Shown here: positions 63,567 to 64,000 of the stretch, one piece after another
How positions within the stretch are numbered: the stretch's first letter is position 1
Layout of the letters: each line of letters begins with the position of its first letter
Assembly: GCA_963816855.1 (NCBI GenBank)
Contig: CAWFMA010000037.1
Span: forward strand, 1 to 64,000
From: DASTFP01 sp963816855
GTDB lineage: Bacteria; Verrucomicrobiota; Verrucomicrobiia; Chthoniobacterales; Terrimicrobiaceae
Direction: 5' to 3'
Length of the DNA: 64,000 nt
Made by a program: the position numbers and the translations under genes
Notes under the pieces: generated by a model
What the model was told of the DNA's origin: nothing
What the model saw: only the letters and a program-made list of their open reading frames with translations
Database searches by the model: none

Positions 63567-64000
63567 AAGAGTGGTAGAAGTTCACCGAGACATTATCCAG
63601 TCGGGCAATGGCATCTTCGGTCAGGATCGCCGCCGAGAAGTAACGCGTTACCAGATGCGAGGCGATCGAGTGTTCGTTTGTCCCCATATAACGAACAGAA
63701 AGGCCAGGCTCGATCTCGCCGGTTACACCAATCTTTTGAAGTCCAACGACTCCCTGTTGCGCCTCTCCCACGCGCAGAAGCAGCATGCTGGTCCGGCCAT
63801 CTCCACCGACCTGCAGTTTGTCGGTCGGAACCATCGGGATCCCGCGCCAAGTGAGGAACGAGGAGCCGAACATGTTGATCGTCGCCGGCGGCACACCCCG
63901 GCGGGTCGCCTCTCGTCCGAAGGCGGCGATCGCCTTCGGATGCGCAAGGAAAAACGCTGGCCTCTTCCACACGAGCGCCAGAAGATCATCGAGATCATCG
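63547..64000 (-). CDS. Family 2A encapsulin shell protein (partial)
   Basis: The C-terminal half (about 150 residues) of an HK97-fold shell protein of the SrpI/Family 2A type; the gene continues beyond the right edge. Seen: WKRPAFFLAHPKAIAAFGRE, FGSSFLTWRGIPMVPTDKLQ (P-domain to A-domain strand), LLRVGEAQQGVVGLQKIGV, TGEIEPGLSVRYMGTNEHSI then ASHLVTRYFSAAILTEDAIA and a short tail NFYHSYVYPSA. The order and wording match the SrpI C-terminus as I recall it. The protein would self-assemble into a shell enclosing the desulfurase encoded immediately downstream. Full length is expected near 300 residues; the N-arm is outside the window. Confidence 0.9.
   Translation of the reverse strand, partial: DDLDDLLALVWKRPAFFLAHPKAIAAFGREATRRGVPPATINMFGSSFLTWRGIPMVPTDKLQVGGDGRTSMLLLRVGEAQQGVVGLQKIGVTGEIEPGLSVRYMGTNEHSIASHLVTRYFSAAILTEDAIARLDNVSVNFYHSYVYPSA

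Noticed and set aside
1..64000. CRISPR arrays, tRNA or rRNA genes, riboswitches
   Set aside because: No regularly spaced repeats and no cloverleaf, rRNA-like or known riboswitch sequence was found by eye; a covariance-model search would be decisive.

Overview
The window is about 58 percent GC and carries no rRNA or tRNA gene that I could find. It looks like a chromosomal stretch of a Gram-negative, aerobic heterotroph, most likely a soil or freshwater member of the Verrucomicrobiota or another PVC-group bacterium. The reasons are a Chlamydia-like ribonucleotide reductase (radical-tyrosine-less NrdB, three-ATP-cone NrdA), a GH57 glucan branching enzyme, an LPS heptose epimerase, OprB-type porin and plant-polysaccharide enzymes. 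The lineage is inference only.

Layout. (1) 0-24 kb is accessory and visibly decaying: fragments of an aldo/keto reductase, a DJ-1/PfpI protein, an RND adaptor and a thioredoxin-reductase-like flavoprotein, two tandem cyclic-nucleotide-domain histidine kinases broken by several frameshifts, a frameshifted MscS channel, lipase lipoprotein and potassium channel, then intact DUF72, aldo/keto reductase, DUF2252 and metallophosphoesterase genes, and a carbohydrate locus (sugar ABC transporter, rearranged GH51 arabinofuranosidase, GH36 alpha-galactosidase). (2) 24-33 kb is core: GST, nrdB-nrdA behind two NrdR-like boxes, ribBA, ribH, nusB, ftsY. (3) 33-42 kb holds secreted/propeller proteins, GH57 branching enzyme, hldD, and an iscA-hscB-hscA operon divergent from an AraC regulator. 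(4) 42-45 kb is an iron-flavoured stretch: a MITE-like element, a Spy-like protein, a HemS/ChuX-like protein, ferritin and SufT. (5) 45-53 kb has xylB, ubiX, a TauE/SafE exporter, a zinc-ribbon coiled-coil protein, an OprB porin, an M14-like protein that has lost zinc ligands, and a Fic protein. (6) 53-64 kb is a sulfur island on the minus strand.

The sulfur island is the most interesting part. From the right edge leftwards it reads: Family 2A encapsulin shell protein (C-terminal half visible), a cysteine desulfurase with a 238-residue disordered N-terminal extension (the hallmark cargo of these shells), a rhodanese fused to a DUF2892 membrane domain, a cysteine synthase (frameshifted), a YezD/DUF2292 small protein, a phosphomannose-isomerase-like cupin protein, then sulfite reductase, CysH, CysD and CysN. 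Together they make a route from sulfate to sulfide to cysteine and then to persulfide sulfur inside a protein nanocompartment. The shell and cargo genes overlap by 20 bp.

Two cautions apply. Single-base frameshifts are common on the left and also hit cysK and the cupin gene, so some may be assembly errors; but segmental deletions (the cyclase gene, the GH51/binding-protein junction) show that real decay or misassembly also occurs. All function calls rest on motif recognition by eye, with no database search.
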